From an uncultured Acetatifactor sp. (GTDB lineage Bacteria; Bacillota; Clostridia; Lachnospirales; Lachnospiraceae), in contig CANQEV010000029.1 in assembly GCA_947595925.1 (NCBI GenBank), positions 1-38,116 of the forward strand: a stretch of 38,116 nt of DNA, in the 5' to 3' direction. The translations under genes were made by a program, and so were the position numbers. The notes under the pieces are model-generated. The model had not been told where the DNA came from. It saw only the letters and a list, made by a program, of their open reading frames with translations, and searched no databases. Numbering within the stretch: the stretch's first letter is position 1; each line of letters begins with the position of its first letter. Positions 1-8,395 of this stretch are shown here, in pieces.

Positions 1-21
1 ATCAAGGCAGAATAAGATGAA

Positions 22-519
22 CTATATGCCATGAGGCAGGCATATATGTTTCACACAAACTGATGATGCCTCTAAAAAAATGGTGATAAAGATTTCTTTT
101 ACCTGTTCTATACTTCCTCCGACCGCTCCCTGCATTGCCGAAAGAACAGGAAAAAGTTCTTCCGCATCTATCATTTCAAGCAAAGTCGTTCCGGTAAAAA
201 AGTTTGATTGAAAAAGGAAGCGGAACAAATGCGGTTCTTCTATCGCGAAGCGGATGTAATTCAGCCCAATTCCGAGCATAACGCCTCCCTGCGGGCTCTT
301 AATATTCATGAGATATTCAGAATGATAAACGTCTGCTTTTGCATAAGCTGCTTTTTTCAATTCCTCAATCGTTGCAAAGTGGTACATAACAGGCTGCGTA
401 GAACAGTTCAGCTTTTTTGCGACTGTTCTTGCGTTGATGTATTCCGCGCCTGTTTCACGGACAACCTCAAAGGCGGCATCAACGACCATATCTTTTGTGA
501 TCTTAGGTTTTGGAGGCAT
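22..519 (-). CDS. TetR/AcrR family transcriptional regulator, C-terminus altered
   Basis: A 165-residue DNA-binding regulator. Residues about 8-50 form the TetR helix-turn-helix, with the recognition-helix stretch NARTVAKKLNCSTQPVMYHF, so the N-terminus is secure. It starts at 519 behind an AGAAGGG site 8 bases upstream. The family usually runs to 185-200 residues. Here the frame ends in a non-family-like tail (SSVCVKHICLPHGI) just after a run of seven A at 75-81. In the neighbouring frame the sequence continues with a family-like RGIISL stretch and stops at 2-4, so a one-base slip in that run is likely (inference). The gene follows the MATE pump on the same strand, has its own promoter, and may control itself and the pump. 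Ligand unknown. Confidence 0.8.
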   Translation of the reverse strand: MPPKPKITKDMVVDAAFEVVRETGAEYINARTVAKKLNCSTQPVMYHFATIEELKKAAYAKADVYHSEYLMNIKSPQGGVMLGIGLNYIRFAIEEPHLFRFLFQSNFFTGTTLLEMIDAEELFPVLSAMQGAVGGSIEQVKEIFITIFLEASSVCVKHICLPHGI

Positions 520-551
520 GTGTATTTCCCTTCTAAATTATTATTTTTGTT

Positions 552-569
552 ATATAACATCGATTATAT
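552..569. promoter_or_regulatory. Candidate TetR operator (inverted repeat over the -10 box)
   Basis: ATATAA (552-557) and TTATAT (564-569) form a perfect 6-bp inverted repeat around a 6-base centre. The right arm overlaps the -10 box of the tetR-like promoter. A dyad in this position is what a self-repressing TetR protein would bind. Arm symmetry is seen; binding is inferred, and AT-rich dyads also arise by chance. Confidence 0.4.
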
Positions 570-596
570 TATAGGCCGCAATACTGATCTTGTCAA
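568..596 (-). promoter_or_regulatory. Consensus sigma-A promoter of the tetR-like gene
   Basis: On the minus strand a perfect TTGACA (596-591) is followed after exactly 17 bases by a perfect TATAAT (573-568). The ATG of the TetR gene lies about 50 bases downstream. All twelve positions match the consensus, so this should be a strong promoter unless repressed. Confidence 0.85.
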
Positions 597-657
597 TTCC
601 TCCAAATGAACTTTCACACAATTTAGCTGTTAAATGAAACTATAACAGATGAGTCTG

Positions 658-1989
658 CTATGCTTTGTTTTTCCTCAAGCTGGGATTTCGAAAAATGCGG
701 ATGACCAATGGGATCACCATAAGTGTCCAGACGATGGGCTCGGAGATCACCACGCCAAAATACTGCAGTCTGGGAGTCAGCAGATACGCGATCAGCACCT
801 TTCCGGCGAGTTCGATCAGACTGGAGATCAGCGGTGTTGCACTGTCGCCAAATCCCTGCATACTGTTGCGCAAAATGCAGATAACGGCCGGCAGGAAATA
901 AAAGGAGGCATTCACCTTAAGATAAAGTACGGCATTTTCCAGAATCTCCGGTTCGTCGCTTGCGGTGATCAGGCGAATGATCACAGGCGATACTGTGAAC
1001 ACGATCAGAAGCACAAAAAGATACCAGCCCAGCGAGAACAGGATCGAGTCCCGGATCCCTTGGCGGATCCGGCCGTACTCCTCCGCTCCCAGATTTTGCC
1101 CGCAGTATGTGGCGAGGGCCGTCCCCAGAACAAAGAAGATCATCAGGAACAGGGAAGTCGCCTTCCTCGCCCCTGTATGTGCCACGATAATATTCGTTCC
1201 CAGCGCATTGATCGCTTTCTGAAGGACCAGGGAACCCAGCAGCACAAAGGACAACATAAATCCCATGGAAAAACCTCTCGGCAGGAGCTGTGCATACATC
1301 TCCTTCTCCGGAGCCAGGTCACTTAATCCCAGGCGGATCTCAGGATACTTCCAGCGCATATACATAAAACACAATACCGCAGACAGCGCCTGTGCTGTCA
1401 CAGTAGCCGCCGCTGCCCCCGTCACGCCCATCTGGAAACGGAGGATCAACAGGTAATCCATCCCGATATTTAACAGATTGGAAATGATCAGAAACAGGAG
1501 CGGCGTAAAAGAATCACCGATTGCCCGCAGAATCGCGGCGCAGACATTATACAAAGTCGTGGCGATCAGCCCGGCTATGATGATCCTGATATACGCGGAC
1601 GCCTCGGTCTTCAGCTCAGGAGAGACATTCAGATAATCCAGAATAGGGGACAGAAAAATAAGGCAGCCTGCACTTAGGAGAACCGTGATCCCTATACTCA
1701 GCGCTGTCATTCCGCCGATGGATTTTCTCAGGTTCCTTTCATCCCGGGCGCCGAAATAGGTGGCCACAATGATCCCGTATCCGCAGACCACACCGTTCAT
1801 AAACTCGATCAAAAGATCGCTGAGTGAGGTGGTGGCCCCAACCGCCGCCAGGGAGCCCTCCCCCAGGGCGCTCCCAATGATCCGCGTGTCCACCAGACTG
1901 TAGCCAAGCTGAAAAAGCTGACCGATATACAGCGGAAGCGCAAAGAGCAGGATGACCCGTATGGGCTTTCCCTGCGTGAGATCCTTCAT
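658..1989 (-). CDS. MATE family multidrug/cation efflux transporter
   Basis: A 443-residue integral membrane protein with about twelve hydrophobic segments. The N-terminal half opens with TQGKPIRVILLFALPLYIGQ and reads QLGYSLVDTRIIGSALGEGSLAAVGATTS, the usual MATE pattern of helix 1, a D-T-xI-I-G motif and the LAAVG turn. Length is normal for the family (440-460). MATE proteins export drugs or metabolites in exchange for Na+ or H+. The start at 1989 is preceded by AAAGGAG at 9 bases spacing. It lies 138 bp upstream of the TetR gene on the same strand, so the regulator may respond to a substrate of this pump (inference). Substrate unknown. Confidence 0.9.
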   Translation of the reverse strand: MKDLTQGKPIRVILLFALPLYIGQLFQLGYSLVDTRIIGSALGEGSLAAVGATTSLSDLLIEFMNGVVCGYGIIVATYFGARDERNLRKSIGGMTALSIGITVLLSAGCLIFLSPILDYLNVSPELKTEASAYIRIIIAGLIATTLYNVCAAILRAIGDSFTPLLFLIISNLLNIGMDYLLILRFQMGVTGAAAATVTAQALSAVLCFMYMRWKYPEIRLGLSDLAPEKEMYAQLLPRGFSMGFMLSFVLLGSLVLQKAINALGTNIIVAHTGARKATSLFLMIFFVLGTALATYCGQNLGAEEYGRIRQGIRDSILFSLGWYLFVLLIVFTVSPVIIRLITASDEPEILENAVLYLKVNASFYFLPAVICILRNSMQGFGDSATPLISSLIELAGKVLIAYLLTPRLQYFGVVISEPIVWTLMVIPLVIRIFRNPSLRKNKA

Positions 1990-2101
1990 AAGAGTTTTCT
2001 CCTTTCACTTTTCTGCATCTGATCCAAAACAGAACCAGCGGTATCCCATTCCGATTAACCGCCGTAACACATAACATGACATACGGGCAGACGACATCCC
2101 G

Positions 2102-2698
2102 TCAGCGGGGTGCCTTACTTACGGATACATAGGGACTGTCCTTCAGAAGAAACCTCCAGAGGTAGTCCCTGGCTTCCCCGGCGTAATCGATGTTGATCCG
2201 CTTCGTCCGCAGGATCTCCTGCTTCTGTACGGTGATTCCGGTCTCCAGGTAGAGGGAATCCCCGCACAGGTCCGCCCCGTAATCTCCCATGGTGATCCCC
2301 ATGGCCTGGGTGAGCCTTCCCGGTCCGCTGCACAGCAGTTTCTCCCGCTCCGTCTTCCGGCGGCGCTTCATGAGATCCAGGCCCTCCAGGGGCTCCAGGG
2401 CCCGGAGCAGCAGGACCTCCGGCTTGTCCTTCCGGTTCGTGACGATGTTCATGCAGATATACATGCCGTAGATCAGGTACACATAGACATAGCCGCCCTC
2501 GCCGTACTGAATCTCTGTGCGCTTTGAGCGGCCGTGAAAGGAGTGGGCGGCCCGGTCGTCCGGACCCAGGTAGGCCTCCACCTCCACGATCTTCCCCTTC
2601 GTCACTCCCTCCGGGGTGACATGGACCAGGGTTTTTCCCAGAATATCCTCCGCCACCGTAAGGGTGCCGCGGGTATAAAAATCGCGTTCCAGCTTCAT
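2102..2698 (-). CDS. 3-methyladenine DNA glycosylase (MPG/Aag family)
   Basis: A 198-residue base-excision repair enzyme that removes alkylated purines. It starts MKLERDFYTRGTLTVAEDIL and carries the family's EVEAYLGPDDRAAHS and GRSKRTE stretches, a YVYLIYGMY core, the NIVT(N) segment and LLLRALEPLEG; the central Glu of VEVEAY is the expected catalytic residue. Length fits the family (about 190-210). I chose the ATG at 2698 because GAAGGAG lies 5 bases upstream and homology begins there. The frame stays open upstream to an ATG at 2845, but that 49-residue extension is translated from the dispersed repeat and is not expected to be protein. Confidence 0.92.
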   Translation of the reverse strand: MKLERDFYTRGTLTVAEDILGKTLVHVTPEGVTKGKIVEVEAYLGPDDRAAHSFHGRSKRTEIQYGEGGYVYVYLIYGMYICMNIVTNRKDKPEVLLLRALEPLEGLDLMKRRRKTEREKLLCSGPGRLTQAMGITMGDYGADLCGDSLYLETGITVQKQEILRTKRINIDYAGEARDYLWRFLLKDSPYVSVSKAPR

Positions 2699-2877
2699 AT
2701 TGTCTCCTTCACATCCCCAAATCCTTTCCATTCGCAAAGCCGCGCTGACGCGCTCTCTCGCTGCTTTGCAGCCCACCAAACCCTTTCCATTCGCAAAGCC
2801 GCGCTTGACGCGCTCTTTCGCTGCTTCGCAGCTCTCTTTGCTCATGAAAATGGCGTTCCCTCAGCCGCCGGCCATGA

Positions 2878-2905
2878 GGAAGGCCCCGTGCGAGCACGGC
2901 CTTCC
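2878..2905. repeat. Hairpin of repeat unit 2
   Basis: GGAAGGCC (2878-2885) pairs with GGCCTTCC (2898-2905). The tip is GTG, a four-base loop reading CTCG on the minus strand, and CAC, with two extra C on one side. The stem sequence differs completely from unit 3, but the tip is the same. Confidence 0.75.
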
Positions 2906-3013
2906 GTCCCTTTATTTACCCAGTTCAGCCACGCCCTTTCCATTCGCAAAGCCGCGCTGACGCGCTCTTTCGCTGCTTCGCAGCTCTCTTTGCTCATGAA
3001 AATGGCGTTCCCT

Positions 3014-3074
3014 CAGCCGCCGAATCGACGGAAAACACCGTGCAAGCACGGTTTTCCGTCGATTTCGGCGGCTG
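3014..3074. repeat. Long near-perfect inverted repeat (hairpin of repeat unit 3)
   Basis: Outer arms CAGCCGCCGA (3014-3023) and TCGGCGGCTG (3065-3074) pair perfectly. The inner arms continue through TCGACGGAAAAC and its complement to a GTG/CAC-closed tip. On the minus strand the four-base loop is CTTG. Only a few unpaired bases interrupt about 27 pairs. It begins 12 bases after the stop of the transglutaminase-like gene, so it could stop or protect that transcript, although no T-run follows. Confidence 0.85.
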
Positions 3075-3086
3075 GCTGAACTGGGG

Positions 3087-4649
3087 CTACCACGTCGCGA
3101 CGGTATGGTAGAGGCGGTAGTAGCCTCCGCCCAGGCGGACAACCTGGAGGTTGATGGCAAAATTATCGACTTCCAGGGTCTTTAGGGCATTGTCTACATA
3201 CCCCGCCCTGTGTCTTCCGCTGGTATAGGCGTCCTCGATGGTCTGCCAGAGGCTTGCAGGTATGCAGCAGGTAAACTGCACCTGTCCGGTTCCGGCCTTC
3301 GTCAGCTTTGTCTCGCAGTCTTTGTAATAGGCGTCCAGGCTGCGGATCACATCTGCCTCCGTGATCCCGGCTTCCCTCAGGTTTTCTTCCTCAGAACTGC
3401 TGTCCGTATCGTCCGGCGCGGCAGTGCGGTCCGGAAAAAGCGTCCCCCGGTCCGCCAGGGTCAGCGGTTTCGTGGGATTGGGGTTGATGAGGCCCTGGAT
3501 GCCGTCCAGCGGGGAAACTGCCTCGCTGCTCCCCTCCTCCGGGCAGGCCGGGAGGTAGACGGAGAGGCCTTTTCGCATGTGGGTCCCCGCATAGGCCCGG
3601 TCCGAGCAGTTGAAATACCGGTAAGTGTCCTCCTCATTGTCATCCCAGGTCACATCCACGTTCCGGTACATCCCGTCCACATAGACAATGTTCCAGGCGT
3701 GATCCTCCCCGGAGTACCCCATGCAGTAGTAACAGGGGATTCCAAGCTGCAGCATCAGATATTGAAACGCCCTGGCATATCCGGCGCATACCGTCCGCCC
3801 GTCCACCAGCGCGCTGTACGCGCTCTGATTGCGGGACGCGGACGCCTGATAAACCTCTTTTTCGATCAGGGCGTCGTGCACATACCGCTCTTTCTCCAGA
3901 TCGGACTCCAGGTCCCGGGCCCCCTGGAGGATCTCCTCCGCGGCAGTCTCAAACTCCCTCTTCGCGCTGTCAATTCTGTCCGCAAGGTCATAATATTCCA
4001 GGCTGATCTCCACTACCTGACCGCCCTTCATGTACTTACAGCTGTATTCCGTCTCCAGAAAGAAGAGCTCCGGGTGATCCCCGGTCACAGCCTCAAAGAC
4101 CGTGTAGAGCTGATCCGCGCTGACCTCCACCGCCGGCCGAAAAGATTCCTTTAATTCCTCCGCATTGGCATAGATCTGCCGATAGAGCTGTTTCATCGGC
4201 TCCGTGAGCATGGCGTAATAGGGGTAGTAGAGTTCCTGGAACTGCAGATCTTCCCCCAGTTCTCCCAGGCCAAGCTCCCGTTGGAGCTTCTCGCCCTCCT
4301 CATCCTCCACCTCGCTGGTCCGGCCGTCCGCCTCCCGGTATCCGTTCTTTCCCGAAAGGCCCTCTGGAGCCGCTACCTGATCCTTCGAGGGGATCACATA
4401 GCCCGTCTGGTTCTGAAAGGGCATGTTCTCCCAGTCGATGCCGGGAGTTGTGCTCTCGGAAATGCTAAAGTCTGGAGAAACCACGACTTCCGTCCCGCCC
4501 GGCTGCGTATCTTCCGCCGGCGCTCCGCCATACACCGCCGCCGCGATACGGTCCGTCAGACCGGGGATCAGGGCGCAGACGATCACGACGCCGCACAGCA
4601 GCATGCACAGGATCATCAGGCCATAAAACAATTTTTTCACCAGTTTCAT
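3087..4649 (-). CDS. Membrane-anchored transglutaminase-like (cysteine protease fold) protein
   Basis: A 520-residue protein with one N-terminal membrane segment (about residues 8-29, LFYGLMILCMLLCGVVIVCA), so most of it should lie outside the cell. After a low-complexity acidic linker there is a helical region (about 120-270). The transglutaminase-like core follows, with a Cys-His-Asp triad that I place at C288 (RTVCAGYARAFQ), H317 (GEDHAWNIV) and D332 (RNVDVTWDD). The last 150 residues have no motif I recognise. Such proteins cleave or cross-link peptides at the surface; the substrate is unknown. The start at 4649 has GAGGAG 10 bases upstream. An intrinsic terminator lies only about 20 bases upstream of this ATG, so little room is left for a separate promoter. 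Confidence 0.85.
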   Translation of the reverse strand: MKLVKKLFYGLMILCMLLCGVVIVCALIPGLTDRIAAAVYGGAPAEDTQPGGTEVVVSPDFSISESTTPGIDWENMPFQNQTGYVIPSKDQVAAPEGLSGKNGYREADGRTSEVEDEEGEKLQRELGLGELGEDLQFQELYYPYYAMLTEPMKQLYRQIYANAEELKESFRPAVEVSADQLYTVFEAVTGDHPELFFLETEYSCKYMKGGQVVEISLEYYDLADRIDSAKREFETAAEEILQGARDLESDLEKERYVHDALIEKEVYQASASRNQSAYSALVDGRTVCAGYARAFQYLMLQLGIPCYYCMGYSGEDHAWNIVYVDGMYRNVDVTWDDNEEDTYRYFNCSDRAYAGTHMRKGLSVYLPACPEEGSSEAVSPLDGIQGLINPNPTKPLTLADRGTLFPDRTAAPDDTDSSSEEENLREAGITEADVIRSLDAYYKDCETKLTKAGTGQVQFTCCIPASLWQTIEDAYTSGRHRAGYVDNALKTLEVDNFAINLQVVRLGGGYYRLYHTVATW

Positions 4650-4670
4650 GCGCTCATCACTCCTCTATCC

Positions 4671-4704
4671 AAAAAGGCGGAGGTTCCTTTCGGATCCCTC
4701 CGCC
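4671..4704 (-). terminator. Rho-independent terminator after the chemoreceptor gene
   Basis: Read on the minus strand, GGCGGAGG (4704-4697) and CCTCCGCC (4683-4676) form a perfect 8-bp GC-rich stem around a 13-base loop, followed at once by TTTTT (4675-4671). It begins 15 bases after the stop codon at 4720 and precedes the ATG of the next gene at 4649 by 21 bases. Confidence 0.85.
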
Positions 4705-4719
4705 CTCGCACAGTCTTTT

Positions 4720-7332
4720 TTACTCCACCTTAAAGGACGATATCTCTGTCTTTAATTCGTTCATGTTTTCATCAAGGGCCTTGGAGACGTCGTTCAGGTT
4801 CTGTACGCTGGACATCAATCTCGCGATGGTGTCTGCAACCGCCTCCGTATTTTCCGCCGTTTCGCCTATGATGCCGGAAATATTCTCCACCGCCTGGACG
4901 GTTCTCTCTCTCTCCGCGTCCGTCCGCTCCGTATGTTCCATGACTTCCTTAAGGTTTTCCAGCAGGTTCGCCATCTGTTGACTCATATCCTTAAATATCT
5001 CAATGACCTGGCCCACGACCTCCGTCTGGGAATCCACCATCTCCCGTGCCCTCTCGGCGCTCTCCACGCTTTCCTCAGCCCTGCTGATAATGTGGCCCAC
5101 GTTGCTCCGGATCTCTCCCGCAGCCTTCGCAGAGTCGTCCGCCAGCTTACGGATCTCGGCCGCCACCACGGAAAAGCCCCTTCCCGCCTCGCCGGCCCTG
5201 GCCGCCTCGATGGAGGCGTTTAGGGACAGGAGGTTCGTCTGGCTGGAGATCTCCGCTATCATCGCCACAAATTTATTGATATAGGCGGTCTCCGTCTTCA
5301 GATTTCCAATGCTCTGACCCACCTCCATGGTGATGTCCGTAGTCTGCTGCGCATGCTGGCCCAGAAGACGGACTTTCTCCACGCCGCTTCCGATCATCGT
5401 CTCGGTATCCTGCACGTCGCCCCTGATCTTCTCCACGATCCGGGCCATCTCCTGAATCTCGCGGGACAGCGCATTGGCGCGCTCCACGCAGTCCTGGGCG
5501 TGGCTGGATTCGTTCTCCATGTCCGCGCTGATCCCCTCCACTACCTGGGAGATCTCATAGAAAGAACCGCTGATGGTATCGGAGGCATTCTTCACGTTCA
5601 CAGCGGACTCCTCCAGGCGGGTGGTAGCGTCGTTCACCTTGCCCACCAGCTTCTTTGTATTGTTCACCATATGGTTAGCGGAACCGGCCAGGGTGGCAAA
5701 TTCATCCTGTCCGCTGGAACTTACCTTCACGGTGAGATCGCCCTCCGCCACCTCTCCAAGGCTTCCGGAGATTCTTCTCATGTTCTGCTGGATGCCGGAG
5801 ATGATCAGGAACGCGATGCCCAGTACCGCCAGGCAGGCGATAATCACCATGAAGATGGCCACCACCCGGATCTCCTGGGCCTGATCCGTCACAGTGCTGA
5901 TGGGTACCAGCGCGCAGACCACGGCGCCGGTCAGCTCGCTTCTGCTGTAAAAGAACATGCACTTCTGCCCCTTGCAGCGCACCTTTTCCATCACTCCGGT
6001 GGTCTCGGGAGCGGCAAGCGCCTCCTCAAAAAAGTCCTGTCCGTAAAAGACCGCCTCTTCTCCGTCCGCGCCGATCTTTTTATTCTGGGAGCTGATCAGC
6101 TCTCTTCCCCCGGGGGACACGAAACCGACGACGCTCCCCTCGCCCAGATCCAGGATATTCAGAAGTTCCAGGATCGCGTCCGGGGAGATATCCGTCACAA
6201 TGACGGCGAGATTGGAATCGGACATTACCTGATAGGCCATGATGTAATCCGTCTCTTTCATTCCCAGAGTCTCATCCAGAAGGGTGTGACGGTCTATCCA
6301 GTTGTTAAAGCCTCCGCTCTGACTCATGACGTCGCTCCGATAAGCGTCCCGGATCCCCGCCTTGATCTGCGTGGTCGCCGTGCTGAGGATGCGATAAGCG
6401 TCAGTCGGAACGACATGCATGTTTTTGATAAACTTATTCCCGGACTGGTAACCGCCGAGTTGTTTACGAAAATCCGTGAGCAGATTGGATTCCTCCACCG
6501 CGTTGGATTTATATCTTCCAGTCAGTACTTCCTTCAGTTCCCCGTCCAGCATCAGGGTCGTGCTGACGGAGCGGATGAACTCGCAGTTGCTGTCCACGTT
6601 CTCCTGCACCATCTGAATGGTCTGCACCGTGGATTCCGCGAACTTGTCTCCCATGCCGTCCCGGGCCTTATTGTAGGCGACCACGCCGATGATGATCATA
6701 AAGAGCACGGGGACTAAAAAGCCCAGCACCAGCTTGTTGCGAATGGTGAAAAAAGAACCGTTCAACATGTCGGACAGCACCGCCCTGCATTTTTTCCAGA
6801 GGGGAGCCAGCTTTTTCCCAAGGGCGCGGAAAAAAGGAGCCAGCTTCTGTCCCACGGCACGAAATGCCGGGGCGATCTTTGCGCCGATTCTCTGAAAAAA
6901 GGCCGTCGTTTTTTTCGCGCCGGAAGCTATCCCGCCGCCGATCTTCTGAAAGAAATTCTTCGGATCGTCAGTTTTGCCGCCCGCTTCTCTCCCGGTCTTT
7001 TCTTTTTTCAGGCCGTCCTTTTCTGCCCGGGGCTCCGCCGTAATTTTCTCCTGCGGCTGAGGCCCTTCCTTCACAGGCTGCTGGTCCCCAGGCGTTTTTT
7101 TCGCCGCCTGTCTCTTTGCCCCGGCAGCCTTTTCAGCCGCAGATTTTTTCTCCGGCGCGGAAGTTTTTGCCGCTTTCGCCGCTTTCGCTTTCTTCTGTCC
7201 GGTGGGTTGCTCCGCCTTTGGCGTCGATTCCGTCAAAGTCTCCTCCGCCTTGGCTTTATTCTCTGTTTCAGCCATGTTTTTACTCATCTCTTCTTCCGAC
7301 TCTCTGGGAATAAAACCTTTTTTCTCGTTCAT
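4720..7332 (-). CDS. Methyl-accepting chemotaxis protein with long basic N-terminal region
   Basis: An 870-residue chemoreceptor. The C-terminal signalling hairpin is canonical: the tip (about residues 694-728) reads [20 protein letters not shown] followed by [18 protein letters not shown], which binds CheA/CheW. Membrane helices lie at about 201-220 and 489-511, enclosing an extracellular sensor of about 270 residues, with a HAMP domain after the second. The unusual part is the first 190 residues: a Lys/Ala/Glu/Pro-rich stretch, then repeated amphipathic segments of the type FFxxIGxKIAPxFRAxGxKLAP leading into the first helix. I start it at 7332, where GGAG stands 6 bases upstream; an in-frame ATG at 7374 lacks a ribosome site. 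Ligand unknown. Confidence 0.9.
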   Translation of the reverse strand: MNEKKGFIPRESEEEMSKNMAETENKAKAEETLTESTPKAEQPTGQKKAKAAKAAKTSAPEKKSAAEKAAGAKRQAAKKTPGDQQPVKEGPQPQEKITAEPRAEKDGLKKEKTGREAGGKTDDPKNFFQKIGGGIASGAKKTTAFFQRIGAKIAPAFRAVGQKLAPFFRALGKKLAPLWKKCRAVLSDMLNGSFFTIRNKLVLGFLVPVLFMIIIGVVAYNKARDGMGDKFAESTVQTIQMVQENVDSNCEFIRSVSTTLMLDGELKEVLTGRYKSNAVEESNLLTDFRKQLGGYQSGNKFIKNMHVVPTDAYRILSTATTQIKAGIRDAYRSDVMSQSGGFNNWIDRHTLLDETLGMKETDYIMAYQVMSDSNLAVIVTDISPDAILELLNILDLGEGSVVGFVSPGGRELISSQNKKIGADGEEAVFYGQDFFEEALAAPETTGVMEKVRCKGQKCMFFYSRSELTGAVVCALVPISTVTDQAQEIRVVAIFMVIIACLAVLGIAFLIISGIQQNMRRISGSLGEVAEGDLTVKVSSSGQDEFATLAGSANHMVNNTKKLVGKVNDATTRLEESAVNVKNASDTISGSFYEISQVVEGISADMENESSHAQDCVERANALSREIQEMARIVEKIRGDVQDTETMIGSGVEKVRLLGQHAQQTTDITMEVGQSIGNLKTETAYINKFVAMIAEISSQTNLLSLNASIEAARAGEAGRGFSVVAAEIRKLADDSAKAAGEIRSNVGHIISRAEESVESAERAREMVDSQTEVVGQVIEIFKDMSQQMANLLENLKEVMEHTERTDAERERTVQAVENISGIIGETAENTEAVADTIARLMSSVQNLNDVSKALDENMNELKTEISSFKVE

Positions 7333-7385
7333 ATTTTTCTCCGATCCCTGTAGAATCTGACACAAAAAGACCACTTTACGATAAC

Positions 7386-7414
7386 AATATACTACATTTT
7401 GCTGAAAATGGAAA
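7386..7414 (-). promoter_or_regulatory. Possible promoter of the chemoreceptor gene
   Basis: TTTCCA (7414-7409) and TATATT (7391-7386) are 17 bases apart on the minus strand, about 55 bases before the ATG at 7332, within an AT-rich gap after the kinase gene. The -35 match is weak. Confidence 0.3.
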
Positions 7415-7467
7415 GTACTATTTCGGGAAAAGCCACGAAAACAGAATCATCAGCCGGGATTTCCGCC

Positions 7468-8358
7468 TCACACCGCAGGCAGCTCTATCGTAAAAACGCT
7501 GCCCTCGCCCTCCGTGCTCTCGCATCGGATCGCGCCGCCATGGCGTTCCGTGATGCTCTTTGCGATGGCAAGCCCCAATCCGTGCCCCTCTATCCCCGGC
7601 GTGCGGGATTTATCCCCCCGGAAAGACCGCTCAAAAACATGGGGCAGATCCTCCGGGGAAATTCCCAGGCCGGTGTCCCGCACCGAGATCTGAAGGAGCT
7701 TTTGATCTCTTTCCGGGGCCGGGTCGGGGCATTCCCCCTCTCCGTTATACGGCGTGACTTTTGGAATGACTCTTGCGCTCAGCGTAATTTCCGCCCCATC
7801 CTCCGAATACCGCAGGGCGTTCACAAACAGATTGTCCAGCACCCGGACGATCTTTCCCGGATCCACGCAGATCCGGCACTCCATCCCTTCCTCCAAGTCA
7901 AGTTTCAGAATTCTGCCCTGAAAACGGCTGTCCGCCTCACAGGAATAGAAAAACTCTTCTAAGAGGGGAACGGCTTCCATCTCCTCCCGGTTCAGGACCA
8001 GATCCGGGTCCTCCATACGCCCCAGCAGAAAGATATCGTCCAGGATAGCGTTTAAATCTTTCAGCCTCCGGTTCATCAGATCCAGAAGTTCTCCGTATTC
8101 TTTCCCCCGGATCTCCGGTTTCTCCCGAAGCAGCGCCACCGTGCTGGTCAGCGCCGTCATAGGCGCCCGGAGATCATGGGAGAGGTTGGAAAAAAGCGCC
8201 GCCCTCTCCTGTTCCTGCCTCAACAGCCTTTCATTCGCCTGGGAAAGCTGTTCGTTCGCCTCCACCAGCGCCTGTTCCAGCTCTTCCCGGGAGAGCATGC
8301 GGGGCCTGACATATTCTTTTCCGGTCATCTCTTCACACCGACCCTTTCCCTGCTGCAA
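7468..8358 (-). CDS. Soluble sensor histidine kinase
   Basis: A 296-residue HisKA/HATPase_c kinase with no membrane segment, so it senses inside the cell or through a partner. A coiled-coil-like N-terminus (about 22-53) leads into the H-box FSNLSHDLRAPMTAL with the phosphorylated His at about 61. The ATP-binding domain shows the N-box (DNLFVNALRY), G1 (DTGLGIS), F-box (FERSFRG) and G2 (GHGLGLAIAK). The gene lies 37 bp after the response regulator, its likely partner. The start is uncertain: the ATG at 8358 has only a weak site, and an in-frame ATG at 8328 (MTGKEY) is equally possible. It is the last gene of the second polysaccharide operon. Confidence 0.9.
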   Translation of the reverse strand: MQQGKGRCEEMTGKEYVRPRMLSREELEQALVEANEQLSQANERLLRQEQERAALFSNLSHDLRAPMTALTSTVALLREKPEIRGKEYGELLDLMNRRLKDLNAILDDIFLLGRMEDPDLVLNREEMEAVPLLEEFFYSCEADSRFQGRILKLDLEEGMECRICVDPGKIVRVLDNLFVNALRYSEDGAEITLSARVIPKVTPYNGEGECPDPAPERDQKLLQISVRDTGLGISPEDLPHVFERSFRGDKSRTPGIEGHGLGLAIAKSITERHGGAIRCESTEGEGSVFTIELPAV

Positions 8359-8395
8359 TCTTTATCTGCGTCCCACAGAGCGTTTTCCTGCGCCC

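Larger units (their letters stand above)
2699..3086. repeat. Repeat array between the transglutaminase-like gene and the DNA glycosylase
   Basis: This 388-base stretch has no credible gene. It holds two full units and one partial unit of a dispersed repeat, all in minus orientation. Unit 3 is 3074-2935, unit 2 is about 2905-2782 and partial unit 1 is 2773-2723. A full unit begins with a hairpin, then a conserved CTGAGGGAACGCCATTTTC, an ATGAGCAAAGAG stretch, a short GCTGC/GCAGC stem, a GCGC/GCGC stem, and ends with GGCTTTGCGAATGGAAAGG. Related units occur at 37325-37576. The last unit runs directly into the ribosome site of the glycosylase gene. Confidence 0.85.

Noticed and set aside
627..648. 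Terminator between the MATE and TetR genes
   Set aside because: CTGTTA and TAACAG can pair, but the stem is AT-rich, the loop is 10 bases and no T-run follows.
2723..3074. CRISPR array
   Set aside because: The repeats are long, structured, few and irregularly spaced, with no cas genes and no regular spacers.
2534..3079. Long plus-strand open frame across the glycosylase gene and the repeat array
   Set aside because: It is the complement of the glycosylase gene and of the repeats, with no ribosome site or recognisable domain.
5353..6717. Plus-strand open frame of 454 codons inside the chemoreceptor gene
   Set aside because: It is a His/Leu-rich shadow of a GC-rich gene on the other strand; the chemoreceptor has clear domains.
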